A stretch of 64,000 nucleotides of DNA from Gibbula magus (GCA_936450465.1 OW388289.1:69500420-69564419); one strand, 5' to 3'; shown: positions 46,816 through 60,128, counted from the stretch's first letter. Program-made: numbers and translations. The notes: a model not told the origin generated them from the letters alone.

Positions 46816-49300
46816 CAGAACAGAACAGAACTTTATTACGCTCAGGCCGATAACCTCGGCATATGAGGTACAAAATGACAGTATAATACATAATGATAGC
46901 GGATAAGTGATTAGCCGGAAGATTTTACAATTTGCATTATAATTTTACAAAATTTACTAAGTCTTTTTAATACAGATATTCTTTTACACATGAACAGTTT
47001 TTGCAATTTAAGCATGTTTGAATTTTTTGACAACACATGTGGTATGTACAAACTTCTTTTTTCAGCAAAGTATGAACAAATAAAAATATAATGAAATTCA
47101 TCTGCAACATCATCAGTTAAACACAATTTACATTTTCTTTCAGATAAAGGTATCTTATTCCATCTTCCCTTTTCAATTGGCAAATGGTGGCATGATGTAC
47201 GAAATAGAAGTAATGGGATTGCTTGACATTGAGGAAGGGACGTTAAATAATGTTCAAGTTCAAATTGAGGTTTCAGAACAGAATAAACTACACCCTTTTT
47301 GGAATTTTCTACTTCTGACCTCCAGATTTGTTTAGCATTATCAGTTAGAATAGAATGAGCAGTTGCTTTGAGCCAGGAAGATGAAATAGGATATTGGGAT
47401 AGCCATACAAAACTTAAACCTATGTTGTTAAGGATATTTTTGATACATGAAATCCAAGCAACATTGTAAGTACCAGTATTATAGATATTATATATAATGG
47501 AATAAATAATAAAAGATATTTTACTAGCTTTTTCGGTAAGAAGTTTTGACCAAAAAGTTAACATGCGAGTTTTCACATCAACAGATAGAGGGACTCTGCC
47601 TAACTCACCATAAAGCATATATAGTGGCGTACTCTTCTTTACAGGCAATAATTTTCTCATGAAACAAATATGTACATTTTCAATTTGATTAAGATTAACA
47701 AAGCCCCATGTTTCACAACCATACAACAAAATAGGTTTTACCATTGCATCAAAAAGATATAGCCGACACTGTATTGATAAATTAAAGATTTGGCTTTTAC
47801 GTAAAACAAAATACATTGCTTTGGTAGCCTGTTGACAAAGACTTGCAATGGACACTTTAAAATTACATTTCTTATCAAATATAACACCAAGATATTTATA
47901 ATCGTTAACATATTTTAAAGGCGTACCATGAAGAAGAATGTCTTTACTCATATATGTTTTGTTTCCACCAAATACAAGAATTTTAGTTTTTTGTACGTTT
48001 ATTGTCAATTTCCAAGTATTACAATATGATTCAAAATGATTAATAGCTTTTTGGAGATTTGTTTTTGAGGAAGCTAAAAGGACAGTGTCATCGGCATATA
48101 AAAGAACTAACAACTTAATAGATAAATCTAACATGAAATCTATTGATTCAGAGTTAATTTTAACACTTGAGCAATCTTTGGATATTAAGAATGTTTCTAA
48201 ATCATTTAAAAACAATGAAAACAGTACAGGGGATACATTTTCCCCTTGTCTAACTCCCACAAGGCAGGGGGAAAAGGCAGATTCAGTGTTTAAAACACTT
48301 ACACATGATTTTATACCACTATACATAGATTGTAAAATTTTCAGACATTTGCCATCTATACCTTGATTAAACAATTTATTCCACAATGCTGCCCTCCATA
48401 CACTATCGAAAGCCTTTTTAAAATCAATAAAACAACAAAACAGTTTCTTTTTTCTTGACTTAAACAAATCAACAAGACATTGAAGGGTAAATATATGGTC
48501 AGAAGTAGAATATTTTTTACGAAAACCGGACTGTGCTTCTGACAAAATATTTTGATCTTCTATAAAATTTTGAATTCTATTACTGATAACACTTGTAAAA
48601 AGTTTACCAAAACAACTTAAAAGGCTAATTGGTCTATAATTTTCTGGATTATGTTTGTCACCTTTACCTTTATAAATAGGGCGTATAATTCCACTGAGCC
48701 ACTGCTCTGGATAAATACCATCGTCTAAGATTCTATTGAATAATCTTACATAAACAGGTAACATAATGTCTTGGGTGGTTTTAATATATTCATTGATGAC
48801 TCTATCAGGGCCACATGCCTTATTATTTTTTAAATTGCTAATGGCTTTCAGGATTTCTTCCTGTGAAATAGAGCTGTTCAAAAATGAGTTACAATCATCA
48901 ATATTTATATCTAACGGATCAGCAACATCACCAGGTTCTTCATCGGGCACATCACTATTTATTTTCTTAAAATAATTAAAAAGGTCCTCAAGCGTAGGAA
49001 GATCCAAATCTTTATTTTCGTTTCGGAGTATTTTCCAAAATGATTTCGAATCTTCTTTTCGTAGTTTTGATAGTTTGCCCTGTAAGTTAACTCTATGGAG
49101 ATTATGAAATTTCTTCAAAATGTTTTTGTAAGCCTTACTTGCATTAACAAGTCTTCTTTTATTTTCGAAAGTTTTATGTTTTTGGAATATAGATTATGCC
49201 TGGTGATATTTTCCTCTACTGATCTTACATTCACGTCCAAACCAAGGTTTGTGTCGTCGACGTTTGTGATTATACATTGCAATGTTTGGCTGTCTTGAAC
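46816..49300 (-). mobile_element. LINE-B: 5'-truncated non-LTR retrotransposon
   Basis: Minus-strand insertion into LINE-A. Its 3' end (low coordinates) is a TTCTG tandem tail, seen on the plus strand as CAGAACAGAACAGAAC at 46,816-46,831. Coding sequence runs to about 49,300 on the plus coordinate, where LINE-A endonuclease sequence resumes. The endonuclease of LINE-B is absent, as expected from 5' truncation during target-primed reverse transcription. No long target duplication could be recognised. Confidence 0.8.
46911..49193 (-). CDS. LINE-B ORF2 reverse transcriptase, partial, open
   Basis: Residues are counted from the TTG at 49118, which is not a real start: the frame is open back to a TAA at 49194-49196 and homologous codons continue beyond that stop to about 49,295 (HKPWFGREC). 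Motifs: NNKACGPDRVINEYI near 98-112, IRPIYKGKGD and NYRPISLL near 145-167, AQSGFRKKYSTSDHI near 195-209, IDFKKAFDSVW at 231-241 (first catalytic Asp), RQGENVSP at 290-297, and YADDTVLL at 341-348 (the catalytic Asp pair). Thumb and connection sequence follow, then a C-terminal Cys/His region (CKLCLTDDVADEFHYIFIC). The polymerase is therefore uninterrupted with all catalytic residues, but the copy cannot move alone because the endonuclease, ORF1 and promoter are missing. It is clearly younger than LINE-A. Confidence 0.88.
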   Translation of the reverse strand, partial: SIFQKHKTFENKRRLVNASKAYKNILKKFHNLHRVNLQGKLSKLRKEDSKSFWKILRNENKDLDLPTLEDLFNYFKKINSDVPDEEPGDVADPLDINIDDCNSFLNSSISQEEILKAISNLKNNKACGPDRVINEYIKTTQDIMLPVYVRLFNRILDDGIYPEQWLSGIIRPIYKGKGDKHNPENYRPISLLSCFGKLFTSVISNRIQNFIEDQNILSEAQSGFRKKYSTSDHIFTLQCLVDLFKSRKKKLFCCFIDFKKAFDSVWRAALWNKLFNQGIDGKCLKILQSMYSGIKSCVSVLNTESAFSPCLVGVRQGENVSPVLFSLFLNDLETFLISKDCSSVKINSESIDFMLDLSIKLLVLLYADDTVLLASSKTNLQKAINHFESYCNTWKLTINVQKTKILVFGGNKTYMSKDILLHGTPLKYVNDYKYLGVIFDKKCNFKVSIASLCQQATKAMYFVLRKSQIFNLSIQCRLYLFDAMVKPILLYGCETWGFVNLNQIENVHICFMRKLLPVKKSTPLYMLYGELGRVPLSVDVKTRMLTFWSKLLTEKASKISFIIYSIIYNIYNTGTYNVAWISCIKNILNNIGLSFVWLSQYPISSSWLKATAHSILTDNAKQIWRSEVENSKKGVVYSVLKPQFELEHYLTSLPQCQAIPLLLFRTSCHHLPIEKGRWNKIPLSERKCKLCLTDDVADEFHYIFICSYFAEKRSLYIPHVLSKNSNMLKLQKLFMCKRISVLKRLSKFCKIIMQIVKSSG

Positions 49301-52066
49301 CAAAAACACTCAAACTTCAAACACTGATTGATAATGTACTCATTCCGTCACACATGACTGGTCAGCTTGCCTATTGTTGTGTAATGGATAATTGTAGTTA
49401 CGATGTTTCTGATCATTACCCATGTCTTGTCACTGTATCTAGAAAGAGGGAAGACACACGTAAATCTGATAGCCTCTACTTTCCACATTGGCGAAAAGCT
49501 GACCAATAAAAACATTGATTTATACAGGGAAGAGAGCAACCGTTTGCTCTCAGATATTCATATCCCCACCCATGTCTTAACTCCCCACGAAATTGAATCA
49601 TACCCATGTAATATAATAGATGCTTTACATTCGGCCACTTCAAGGTCTATATCTAGTGGAGTTTTTAAGGCAGACTTAAAGCCATATTGGAAAGCAGATG
49701 GGCTAAATGATTCGCACTACGAAATGCGTGTAGCTAGACGGGAGTGGTTAGCTGATGGCAAACCAAGGGCAGATAACTCCCCTTTGTACCTTTTACATCG
49801 TAAGTCTAAAAGGAAACAGCGATCAGATATTAATCAATAATTAGAAAGATGCTCCGATCTTGATATAGGTACCTTCTGTAAATCAGTTCGCAAAATGAGG
49901 CGACCGAGTCCTGTGGTTAAAGAATTAGTATTTGGGGATAAACGTGCAAACACAGCAGAAGATATCTGTGAACTATGGGGAAATTACTTTGCAGATCTCG
50001 CTAAGCCCCATTGCTCTCCATTATTTGATAATAACTTCCAAATATCAGTTGACAGAAAAGTTAAAGTTAAAGTATAAGTCAGGAACTCACTTGCGGTAAT
50101 GACGATGTTTTATGTAAATGTATTGAAGCAGACGAAGTAAGGGAACACATTAGTAATCTCCATAAGAATAAATCCCCCGGCCCGGATTGTATTCACAATG
50201 AACACCTTATATATGCCAGTAGTACTATCATACATGTGCTGACAGCGCTCTTTAATTCTGTCCTAGAATCTGAATACGTCCCCAGCACATTTAGAAAGGG
50301 TGTAGTTATTCCAATTTATAAAGGAAAAAAGCAAAAAAATAATAACCTTAACTTCCTGTATTGGGAAACTATTTGAGAAAGTTATCCTGGCAAGACTGGA
50401 AAGCTGGGTGGAAAAATATATGCCCACGTTTCCAGACAAGCTACAGTTTGGATTGAGAAAAGAACATGGAGCAACTACTTCAGTCTTTACTTTAAATGAA
50501 AGTTTATCCTATTTTCTTAACAGGGATTCTCCTGTTTATACAGCCTTTATGGATAATGAAAAGGCGTTTGACCGCATATGGCATAATGGACTATTTTTAA
50601 AACTTTACGAAATGGGCATCAAAGGTAAGATCTGGCTGCTTCTCCACCAAAGCTATACATCAAGCTCTGCAGTTGTGCAATATTGTGGCTTATAGTCAAA
50701 CGAATATGCTATAAAGCAAGGTGTTGGACAGGATAGAGTTTTATCTTCTTGGTTTTTCCTCGTTTTTATCAATGACCTAATATGTGAACTCAAAACTATG
50801 ACAAATTTTATCCATGTTTATGGTATTGACATTCCTTGCATCTTGCTTGCTGATGACACTACACTTGCTTCTACCTCCCCTAAAGGTCTTCCATCATCTC
50901 TTTATACTGTTCACATTTATGCCTGTAACGGCTCAAAAAGCACTTGTATCATTTTCTGCAAATAAAAAAATCCCCTGGGGAATTACTCCTTCAAATTTGG
51001 TGGCTCAAATATACCAATAAGTGATAGTGTAAAATATGGAGGGATACTGCTTTCATCTGATTTTTCCCCGAAATCTAGAGTGCATATATACTGTCAAAAT
51101 GCAAGGCAAACTGTTCACTCTCTGAATAGGCCTAAACAGTAGAGATTTACATCCTACATCATCTGTAAAAATATAGAAGAGGATGATACTACCCACGAGT
51201 TTCTATGGCTGTGAACTTCTACCCATTCTACCGGGTAAAGACATTGATATGGTAGGAAGCACTCAACGATACTTTTCCAAATGCAGTCAGGGTTTCGGTA
51301 AACGTATCTCCTCTGCTTCTGTCTTAGGCAACCTTGGCCTTTTGGACTATGGATGGATATATAGATAAATGAAGACTACTATTTCTTGGCAAGTTATGCA
51401 ACTGTCGGTGTAATTCTTTGTTTAAGGATTTATTCTATGTTCAGTTAGCAACATTTCAAAATAGAACAGCTATATTACAATGTATATGCGATACACTACT
51501 TCAAACCAGTCTAAAATATAATCTTGTTAAGTACCTAACTGACTATCTTGACACTGGAAGGTTTCCATGTAAGTCGCTGTGGCGCAAACGAGTTATCAAT
51601 TCTATAAACGAAACTGAAACTGTACGGTGGGCTACTCAAGTCTCTGTTAAGATATGTCAAGATATCACACAACTCATAACACCTTTGGTGTACATAGATT
51701 TATTATTGTATGCATGTATATCCACAATTTAAAGATATTTTACAATTGAGTATACAAATCAACTCCAGGGAAAAAATTGTTTAACTCTGCGAAAGATATT
51801 GTAATTATTAAGACTGCCACATAATTCTTCATTATGAACTGTATATGTACAACAGAAACCAATTCTTCTCAAAACTCATAGATCATTTTGACGTTAATGT
51901 TTATCTTGAAATAGAACTATTATCTGAAGATGAAATGCTGTCTCTCTTTTCTGGAGGTGAAATACTAGTAACCAACCATATGGATGAAATGTCATGTGGA
52001 TGTATGAGAGTTCTCTTCTGTAAATATCTGTTTTCTATGCGAACATCACTGAACTGTACATTTTAG
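49300..52066 (+). pseudogene. LINE-A ORF2, part 3: endonuclease end, RT and C-terminus
   Basis: Resumes as TLIDNVLIPSHM and YDVSDHYPCLV; SDHYP is the catalytic His block of APE endonucleases. A frameshift near 49,500 leads to a region with PYWKADGLNDSHYEMR and REWLADGKPR. The RT then begins with HKNKSPGPDCIHNEHL (about 50,160-50,205) and VVIPIYKGKKQ, followed by a frameshift near 50,345. QFGLRKEHGATTSVFTLNE, FMDNEKAFDRIWHNGLF (first catalytic Asp), a TAG near 50,694, KQGVGQ, and LADDTTLA (usual Tyr/Phe-Ala-Asp-Asp) follow. The C-terminal part is in pieces at 51,183-52,066. At least five lesions make this copy dead. Confidence 0.82.
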
Positions 52067-52210
52067 ATCTTTTCCTATTGTATCCCCTACCTGCATGATT
52101 ATGTTATTGTGAAACTGTTGTTGTAAATATTTAATGTATTTATGTGTAATGATCTTCGGATCGCAATCTGGAGGAAATAAAGAGATTCATTAATGCATTC
52201 ATTCATTCAT

Positions 52211-55200
52211 ACTGAACGCCAGAACGACAGGTAAACCAATGAATACATCTGAAACGAAACGACTTGTTCTGCAAGTTAAAATATAATCATAGTTATGTTT
52301 GTGAGTCCTCCACTGTCAATATCTCCTCTCAGTCAACCAACATATATAGCCATGATCAAGGACCTATTGAAAAATGAAACAACTTGGAACATCATTTATG
52401 CCAATACATGTTCTTTTTATCATCTCTTATATACGCCGCTGTAAGAAGATTTTTGGTATACCGCGTATGTTCTTCTCTCACAACAAAATTTTAATTTTTT
52501 TGTGGTTTGAGTTTTAGATATCTATAGATACTTAAAACATTAGAGGTTTTATAAAAGTTATCATAAATGAACAGTTTTATTTCCATGTGTGTTTCACACA
52601 GATTTGAATGAGTTTGCTAGGAACCTTCAGGTTGTTAGTACACTGTGTATATACATAATTCATGACAAAAAATGACACTCAATTCAAATGAATGACAAAC
52701 TGTACATAGTATGCAGCTCAGCAAAACCATATGGATTTTGTTCAACAATGATTTCAAAAAGTTTTTAAAAGAGAAGTATAATTGTAGACCATATCCAAAA
52801 TGCAATCACACAATAATTTAACCATGGTCGATTTAAAGTAAGGAGTCGATGTTCGTGATTTTTTTCAATTACATGTATGAAAGATCCACTTATCTGAATT
52901 TGTGATTTTACTTTTCATTGTGTAAATCAAATTGAAGCGTGTATCATTAATAACAATGTTTATTTAAAATATTATAAATGAAAAGTATGATGCTGAAGAT
53001 GGTCTACGCTAGAAAACTGTAAACATTATTAACTCTATATATATCATGAATACCTTGAATTGACATAAGCTTACTTTTCTTGATCTATTTATTTTTATTG
53101 AATCGTCTAAGTGACTTTATATGTTTGATGTATGATGTGTTTGATCCAGGTGTAAAACTTGGCTGGTAACCAAATATTCCCCAGTTCCTCTTAACAATGG
53201 GGATAATGCAGGACTATGATTGTAACATGCACAAATTATATAAAACAATAGTAACTAATCCATGTATGTTGAATGATGAATGATGAATCAATATGAACGA
53301 AGATTTCTTAGCAATAAAGACGTTCATACTGTCGTCTTTACATACACGTACAATTCCATAGTCGAAGGAACACAGGCAGATCAGATATGTAAGAGTAATG
53401 CGTGATGTAATTAACTCATATATCTTAATTATATGGGAATCAATAGCTCTTCATTTAGTCACAGATTTGATCATTGACGAAATCCGTAGAACGATTGTGA
53501 AGCGGAATAAACATAGTACTAAGATGCCAACACCGCATGTATGTTTATGTCGGCATGTGCAAGGTTAATGACGTTCTTGGCATACCCTTTTAGCTCAGTT
53601 GCTTATTTTGTCTTAATGCACCGGTGATATATATCCTCATCTGTATCCTCCTCTGTATATAGCTAAACGTAACGAGATTTAACCTCTCTCTCACTTATTT
53701 TCAAATATATATAATATAACATATATAAATGTACACTACATCATCGTTCTCATCTGAAGTGCTTTCAGCTTGATATCAACAATTCGGGGATAATCTGTTA
53801 TTACGTACATTTGTATGCTAACAAATACTATTCTTAGTTTCTTACACCTGTTAGCTTGTAACGAAAATACATGTACATCACACTTATGAAATGCATCTAT
53901 CTAAATAGCGGCTAGTGTTCTACATGATGCTTTGCCTTCATTGTAAGATGGCAACTATAGATCAATTCCAAACAGTGCTCGATTTTATTGTGTAAAGTGT
54001 TTGTTGAACTTTTTTCGTTTAGGAATCCAGTGAGAATAAAAAAGAGATCCTTGATTATATTACCTATATTCTTTGATATTCAGTGATCATGGCGATATCC
54101 TAATTACATTAAGGTGAACATGTATGTCTTCATTTTATTGCAATCTCCAGTGACTTTGTCTTAGACACCGGAAGTAATACTTAAAGCGTTGCCAACCTCT
54201 TTTCATCATCAGCTCCTCACATAATATATATTTGGCAAAAATATGTATACAAAACTGAAACAAATAAGTGTTTTACACACAGGAAAACACTAGGTCACAT
54301 GTGTTGTGAGAAGTACGATTGCATCTTTGATTGTTATACAGTGGTATCATTTTAATTTTTTCCAATGACCCTAGTTCTTGCAACTTATTTCCGGATAATT
54401 ATTATCTTGACAGGTAATTCCTCCCAGCTTCCAACACAGAAGTCACTCGTTCTGCCTTGGTAACTTTTGAGTACACATTTACGCCAATTCGATTTCAACA
54501 CACGTTGACACTGTCTTCGTACTTTTCATTATACATATTCTGCTAAAACTGTTGTTATTTTTCATTTCTTTGTTTAATATCATCACAATTTTATAACAGT
54601 ATCGATGAAGGTCTTCTGTATTGAATTTGTTATAAAAGGTTCAGACACCTGGCGTCTTCATTTGCATCGACTTTCGCATTTGACTTCGATATCGAAAATA
54701 TCTGTTGGCTTAATCCTTCTATTTAAACACTATTGAATGACAATTAATTGTATTCTATATGTCCACTTATATATAATTAAACGAAGTTAACTGGCTGACG
54801 ACATAACTAAAAGAGGGAAGTATAAATGAATCCTTTTTCGCATTTATCGAATCATATCTTTCATAACTTAATTTGTAAACCAAGGAAAACATGTTTCCCA
54901 TCTTTTGTTTTAACGCCTGTCTAAGGGATGAATTTGATAAGGAGATAAAATTGCAAAAGTTCACAACAGTTTAAATCCTCCTCTTATATATATTATAAAG
55001 CGGGTAATATACTGAACAATGCTTATGGAACTTGTTTTAAATAAATCTTACATTGTGCCTCATTATTTCTTTAAACATGTCAATATTACCCCTCTGAAGT
55101 GTATTATAATATTAATATACAACAATATACATGTTACTATTTGCTTTCTATCATTTTCTGAGTACATTTAGCAGTACTATGCCATGGATAAGTGATATCA

Positions 55201-56888
55201 TAGATAATGTTATGAGGGGGTAGTTGCAGCGCAAGGTATAATCCAAGCAACATCTAGTTTCAAAGCTTTGCTATTTAATGTCACATCCCAGTTTGGCTGA
55301 GAATATCAAGGTAAACCAATCAGTCAGAATTTGCAGAATGAATGTAGGTGTTCATTAAGCACTACATGTAGTTACATACTGTCACTGTTTTATAGTACTT
55401 TATATCAACAGAGGTTTCATTACCCCTTTTCGAGTTCTTACGAGCATTTTAAATGTTAACGTTTAAATCATGAAATTTGTTTATGAAATAAGCACGGTAC
55501 ATGTCACTAAAAGGTTTACATGGCATATTTAACATGTGCTTCGTAAGTCTTGATCCTGTGTCTGGCATAGACAAAGTAATTCAAAGGAATAGGAACCGGT
55601 CACACGCTATAAATTGTTCTTTGGATTCTTTGGATTATTCTAATCTATAAGTAATCTGTACAGTCGGGAACATATTTGCAGTTGTGTGTTGCCTAAAGCT
55701 CGTCGATACCATCCCAGGCAGTGTAAATAGTGACATTGCTTGGTGTCTAAATTGGAGGTTTACCCAATTTCATACAAGTGTGTTATTTGTACATACAATT
55801 TGAGATGTTTATAATTGATTGACCTTGGTGTGAAGATCCGTTGTGTATTGGACTTATTTCATCCATCTTTATATTATTCAACCACTGACTCACTGGGTTT
55901 GACGTATCACTGCAACATTGTTTGGCTCTAAGGTGAACGTGATATGAATAGTTAAGTCAAATGGACGAAAGAAGTAGTAACTGATGCCCATAACTATAAT
56001 GACGTTCTGGAAACCTTAAATGGGATTGGGATATATTATCAGGGGGCGAAATGTGCGCAGAAACTTTCATTCGTGCATTGTGATATTGTTGCATGATTAA
56101 AAATAATACATGTATTTAAATCACATCATTCAGTAGATAAGCGCAGTTACAAAAATGGGATTACCCTTTCAAACAACCTCTCCAAAGATAATACATGTAT
56201 AACAATTCTCATTTCCAAATTAAATATGATACTAGGATGAATTATATACATTTGCGAAAGTCTATCCATGTGTCTTGAAGACAAAAACATACGTCGAATC
56301 AAAGACAAATCAATTCCAAATAAAAATGTCCTTGATTTTGCACTTTGAATTATATTTACACCAAATTTTAAAAACTATTCATCATCATAATACCAACTGA
56401 TGCTGTCTGTGTTGGACTGTTACTTGCTGTTGGTTACCGGGCTACCTACAGGTAATTTCATTGCACACATCGCTGTTTGTAGAAATGTTTTGATAGAATA
56501 CTCAACATGATTTGTCCTGGAGGTCTGATATGTCTGGAAGTAGTCAGTTCTTAGATAAAATAATGTGTCATACTATCATGGTTTCCTTACTTTCATTTAA
56601 CAAAACAAATGAAAATAAAACTTAATGGAATAGTCGCCAAGAGTCTCCTTGATGGTTGGAAACATTTGGGTGTTATTTATCGAAGGTTATGTACCTGCAT
56701 TACACATAAATATGAAAACAGTGCCTGAGTTAACTTTCAACAAGGTACCTCTAAATGGTTTAACATGGTGATATTGTATATCTGGAAGAATTTAATCATG
56801 TTAGCCATATATGTGTGCGTACATGTATTTGTTTTAAGACTTGAGAAGTATATACTCTTAGTCATGTCTTCTAAGCCTAAGAATGCTT
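52211..56888. other. No gene recognised
   Basis: 4.7 kb of AT-rich sequence following LINE-A. No open frame above about 65 codons, no repeat arrays and no splice-bordered exon could be supported. Confidence 0.5.
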
Positions 56889-57082
56889 CTCACCTGTTAT
56901 CATGTATACATAGTAAACGATAAAGACTGAAACGAAATACTTTGTAATTTTCGTCATGTTTTCAAGCTGGGAATCAGGTAAGTGGTACAGCATACTCAGT
57001 TGTTTGTCCCCAAAGCTTGATCATACTCCTCACCTGTTATCATGTATACTTACTACACGATAAACACTGAAGGGAAATAAAA
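56889..57082. repeat. 140-bp direct repeat
   Basis: CTCACCTGTTATCATGTATA occurs at 56889 and 57029, each followed by a related ACGATAAAxACTGAAxxGAAATA segment. Two diverged copies. Confidence 0.6.
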
Positions 57083-58290
57083 CATGATCGTGGTTTGCTA
57101 AACATTGCAGCATTTTCGTAACCAGATATATGGAGTCTTTTGAAATTAAATGTTTTCTTCATCTGCCAACAGTCGTTCTTAAAACAAGCGATTCCTCTGA
57201 TATTGCTGGTAGGGCAAAATATTTGTGGGCACGAACAATTAATGTATATATATATAACTTAACCTGTACATCAATTTGTTACACTCAAAGACAAGCAAAA
57301 TGACTTCCTTGCATGTCATTCGTTACCTTGAGAATGTCCTATTGATTGCAAAATAAAAACACGTGTCTGGAAGAAAATTGCGAACAAGCACATTTATTAT
57401 TGCAAAAAGCGGTTTCAATAGTACTTTGACGGGGTCTCAATAACAGTTGTGGAAGAGAGCTGGTGTCTTTGGTGGCTCCCATCTCATAAAGTCAAACGTG
57501 TGTATAAATACAAAGATTTAATATGTTCTCAGGTTGCTTGAATATTTAGACATGGGAAGGAACCTATAAATATGTCAAACTATGCAACATATAAAAATAA
57601 CAACTATTTGCCTTTGGATTTCTTCAAAGAATATGAATAGAATATACAACATCAGTGCATTATGAAAAGATCAACAATAAGAGCAGAACAAATATATTAT
57701 CAACCTCATCTTGCACCTGTCAAACATATACACGAATGTGCTACTTTCCATACCCAGCGTAGAAGCATGCAGTATTTACAAGTATTGTATATCATTGTAA
57801 ATACGGCGTTAAAATATTTACCTACACTTAGGTATTTTTGTGGAAACTATTCTTTTGCTATGTTATAATTTATATATTTATGATATTTACACTGTGGCGA
57901 AAGTCTTGCACATATGGGGTGAAAAGTACCAAACGCTATTTTCAATATGGCGGTTATCCTGGAAGGAAATTAATTTGTTTAATTTTATTAATTAGTTGTC
58001 AGACCATAAGCTAAGAATACCAATCTCATTAGTAAAAGATTAAAGGAAACTATTCAATTCTAGACTATCAAAGGGTATATTTTTCATTGACATATTGACT
58101 GCCATTTTGTATTGTAAACAACATGATTATTCATAGTCTTTCAGTCACCGTCTCAATGAAGCTAATATTTATAATCATCATATCATCATCATCACTCATC
58201 TTCTTGGTTAACATTGTGTATTTATATTATTAATGTGTGTGCCTTGAACATAATATAACCACTGTATCGGACATAAACTTATTAAATACC
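57083..58290. other. No gene recognised
   Basis: AT-rich. The 68-codon frame at 57662-57868 has no recognisable features. Confidence 0.45.
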
Positions 58291-60027
58291 ATTCAAAGTA
58301 TTTCCGATTTTAAAATCAGATGTAAAAATCGAAAAATAAGCCTGATCATTTACGAAATTGATGTCTATTAATCGCTTTCCGGTAAGCTTTAGATACGATT
58401 TCTTGAAGGCAGTCTGCCGCCGGTCATTAATATCTGCTACTTACGTTTCACGGTTTGGATTAATTTCAGAAGGATAGTGGATACCCCGTGTGAGAGATTA
58501 AAATGAAGTACTGTACATTGTAGTTTGCACTTTTATTCCAATATATGACATATCAAACTAAAAACCGGAATGGAATTTTCCTATTTCCAAATTAAACTTA
58601 ATTCTCTGTGTATAAGATACAGGTACATTTTACTGCAAATAAGTATCTACACTTTAAACATCTAAGATTTCTATTAGATTTTCCCGTTCTAGATCTGCAT
58701 TTAATTATCCCTAAATAATTGTGTCCAGTACTCCTACTGACTCATACTCCAGAACTCTAACCATAGAGTTATTAATGCTTTGTTCTATGTTACATCATGA
58801 CTTTATTGACACATTTGTTCCAATTAGCAAATTAAACAAATCTTATTATTATTTAAACTATATTGAATAATATGCACAATTAATTACATTAACAATACAG
58901 ATTTTCAAATAAGATACACTATAGATATATTAGGGTTATGCTAGGGTAACACATAAAGTAATAGAGATATCAATGTAACCTGATAGGCACCACATAGCAC
59001 GGAATACTTTCATCTGGAATGGAGAATATTCAAAATCCAATTTTGCCATAGTAGTCCAGATATAAACTCCTAGTGTATAATATCAGTCCTATATGTAGTC
59101 CAGTCTGTAGAATATCTCATTAAACATTAAACACTATTATATTCCTGAAAGTTCCAGAACTTATTGGAAGCGAGATACTGATACTTCAAAATCAAGTGAC
59201 CTCGCAACAATAGCGATTGATAGATATACATGTACTTAGTAAATATTTGAAATATGCGAACAGTTGAATCAAAATGTGTCGTGTGCCCTGTTTCAAGTGA
59301 ATACACATATTCAAGAGCAAGGAATTCTCAGTCTAAAGAGAGACTGATGGGGGACGTAGGATGGTTCAATTGTAAGAAGATCATCACACAGGAAATGAAC
59401 GGGCATAATAGAAAATTATTAGTTAAATAAAATGTTTATCTGTTAAAGTTTGTCATTTTACTACTATAACGTATGTAAAATATGCCACATCAATCAAATA
59501 GTGTCTCGTTACTCTATCTCTAATGCTGTAACATGTCCTTAAGATCAAAATTGAAAATATTTATCGGACCATTCCTTGAACGTTTTTTCTTAATGTTCAA
59601 TACTTTTGGAACTCAAATAGATTTCAATCTGAATCAACTTTAATATGAGTATCGCAAAATGTAAAAGTGGTTTTCCTTTCAAATCAATAAATATCTATGC
59701 TTATTATTCATCACAATTCAGAAGTTTGAAATGAGCAGCAACGTCTCTGGGAGACGTTTATTTAACAGAAAAAAACAACAAATAAACAAATTATTTTGAA
59801 ATTTAACCCAAAGGTTAAGGTGAGGTCTGATGGAGGCTTAGTGGAACCTGAAATCAATGATTTAGTAACTTCACATGTCAAGTGTCAAATCTGGTAGACC
59901 AACTGTCTTGTGATATAGCTTATATTTGTGCATAACTTATCTAACAACTTTTTATTTTATTTAACGTTTATAACTACATCAGTTTGAAAGTATAAGCCCT
60001 TCAGATAGCGAACAAATGTAACAATGA

Positions 60028-60096
60028 CAAAGTCACTGTGACTGAAAAGATAACCTGTTAGTACAAATACCGAGGTTGTGGATTCGATTCCAGCAG
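60028..60096 (+). repeat. tRNA-Arg-like SINE head, copy C
   Basis: GACTGAAAAGATAACCTGTTAGTAC resembles the A box/D arm of tRNA-Arg, followed after about 15 nt by GTGGATTCGATTCC, a good B box. The same position in copies A and B is decayed. Not a functional tRNA. Confidence 0.5.
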
Positions 60097-60127
60097 TGAA
60101 CCCATGGTATATACATATATATATATT

Positions 60128-60128
<1 letters not shown>

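Larger units (their letters stand above)
43820..52210 (+). mobile_element. LINE-A: non-LTR retrotransposon, nested with two insertions
   Basis: About 5.1 kb of LINE-A sequence is spread over 8.4 kb. It comprises a 5' UTR, ORF1 (43947-45359), ORF2 beginning at 45361 with an APE-type endonuclease, reverse transcriptase, a C-terminal domain to about 52,066, and a 3' UTR ending in an ATTC tandem tail (52,196-52,210). It is interrupted by a Tigger-like element (about 45,692-46,497) and by LINE-B in inverse orientation (46,816 to about 49,300). ORF2 is continuous in meaning across both insertions. The clade is not assigned; the ATTC tail is compatible with CR1/L2-like elements. Confidence 0.82.

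Noticed and set aside
46911..49118. Start of LINE-B protein at 49118
   Set aside because: The codon is TTG and homologous sequence continues upstream past an in-frame TAA, so this is not a real start.
46816..49300. Target-site duplication of LINE-B
   Set aside because: I compared both flanks (GGCAACAGATTT and CTTGAACCAAAAACAC) and saw no convincing duplicate.
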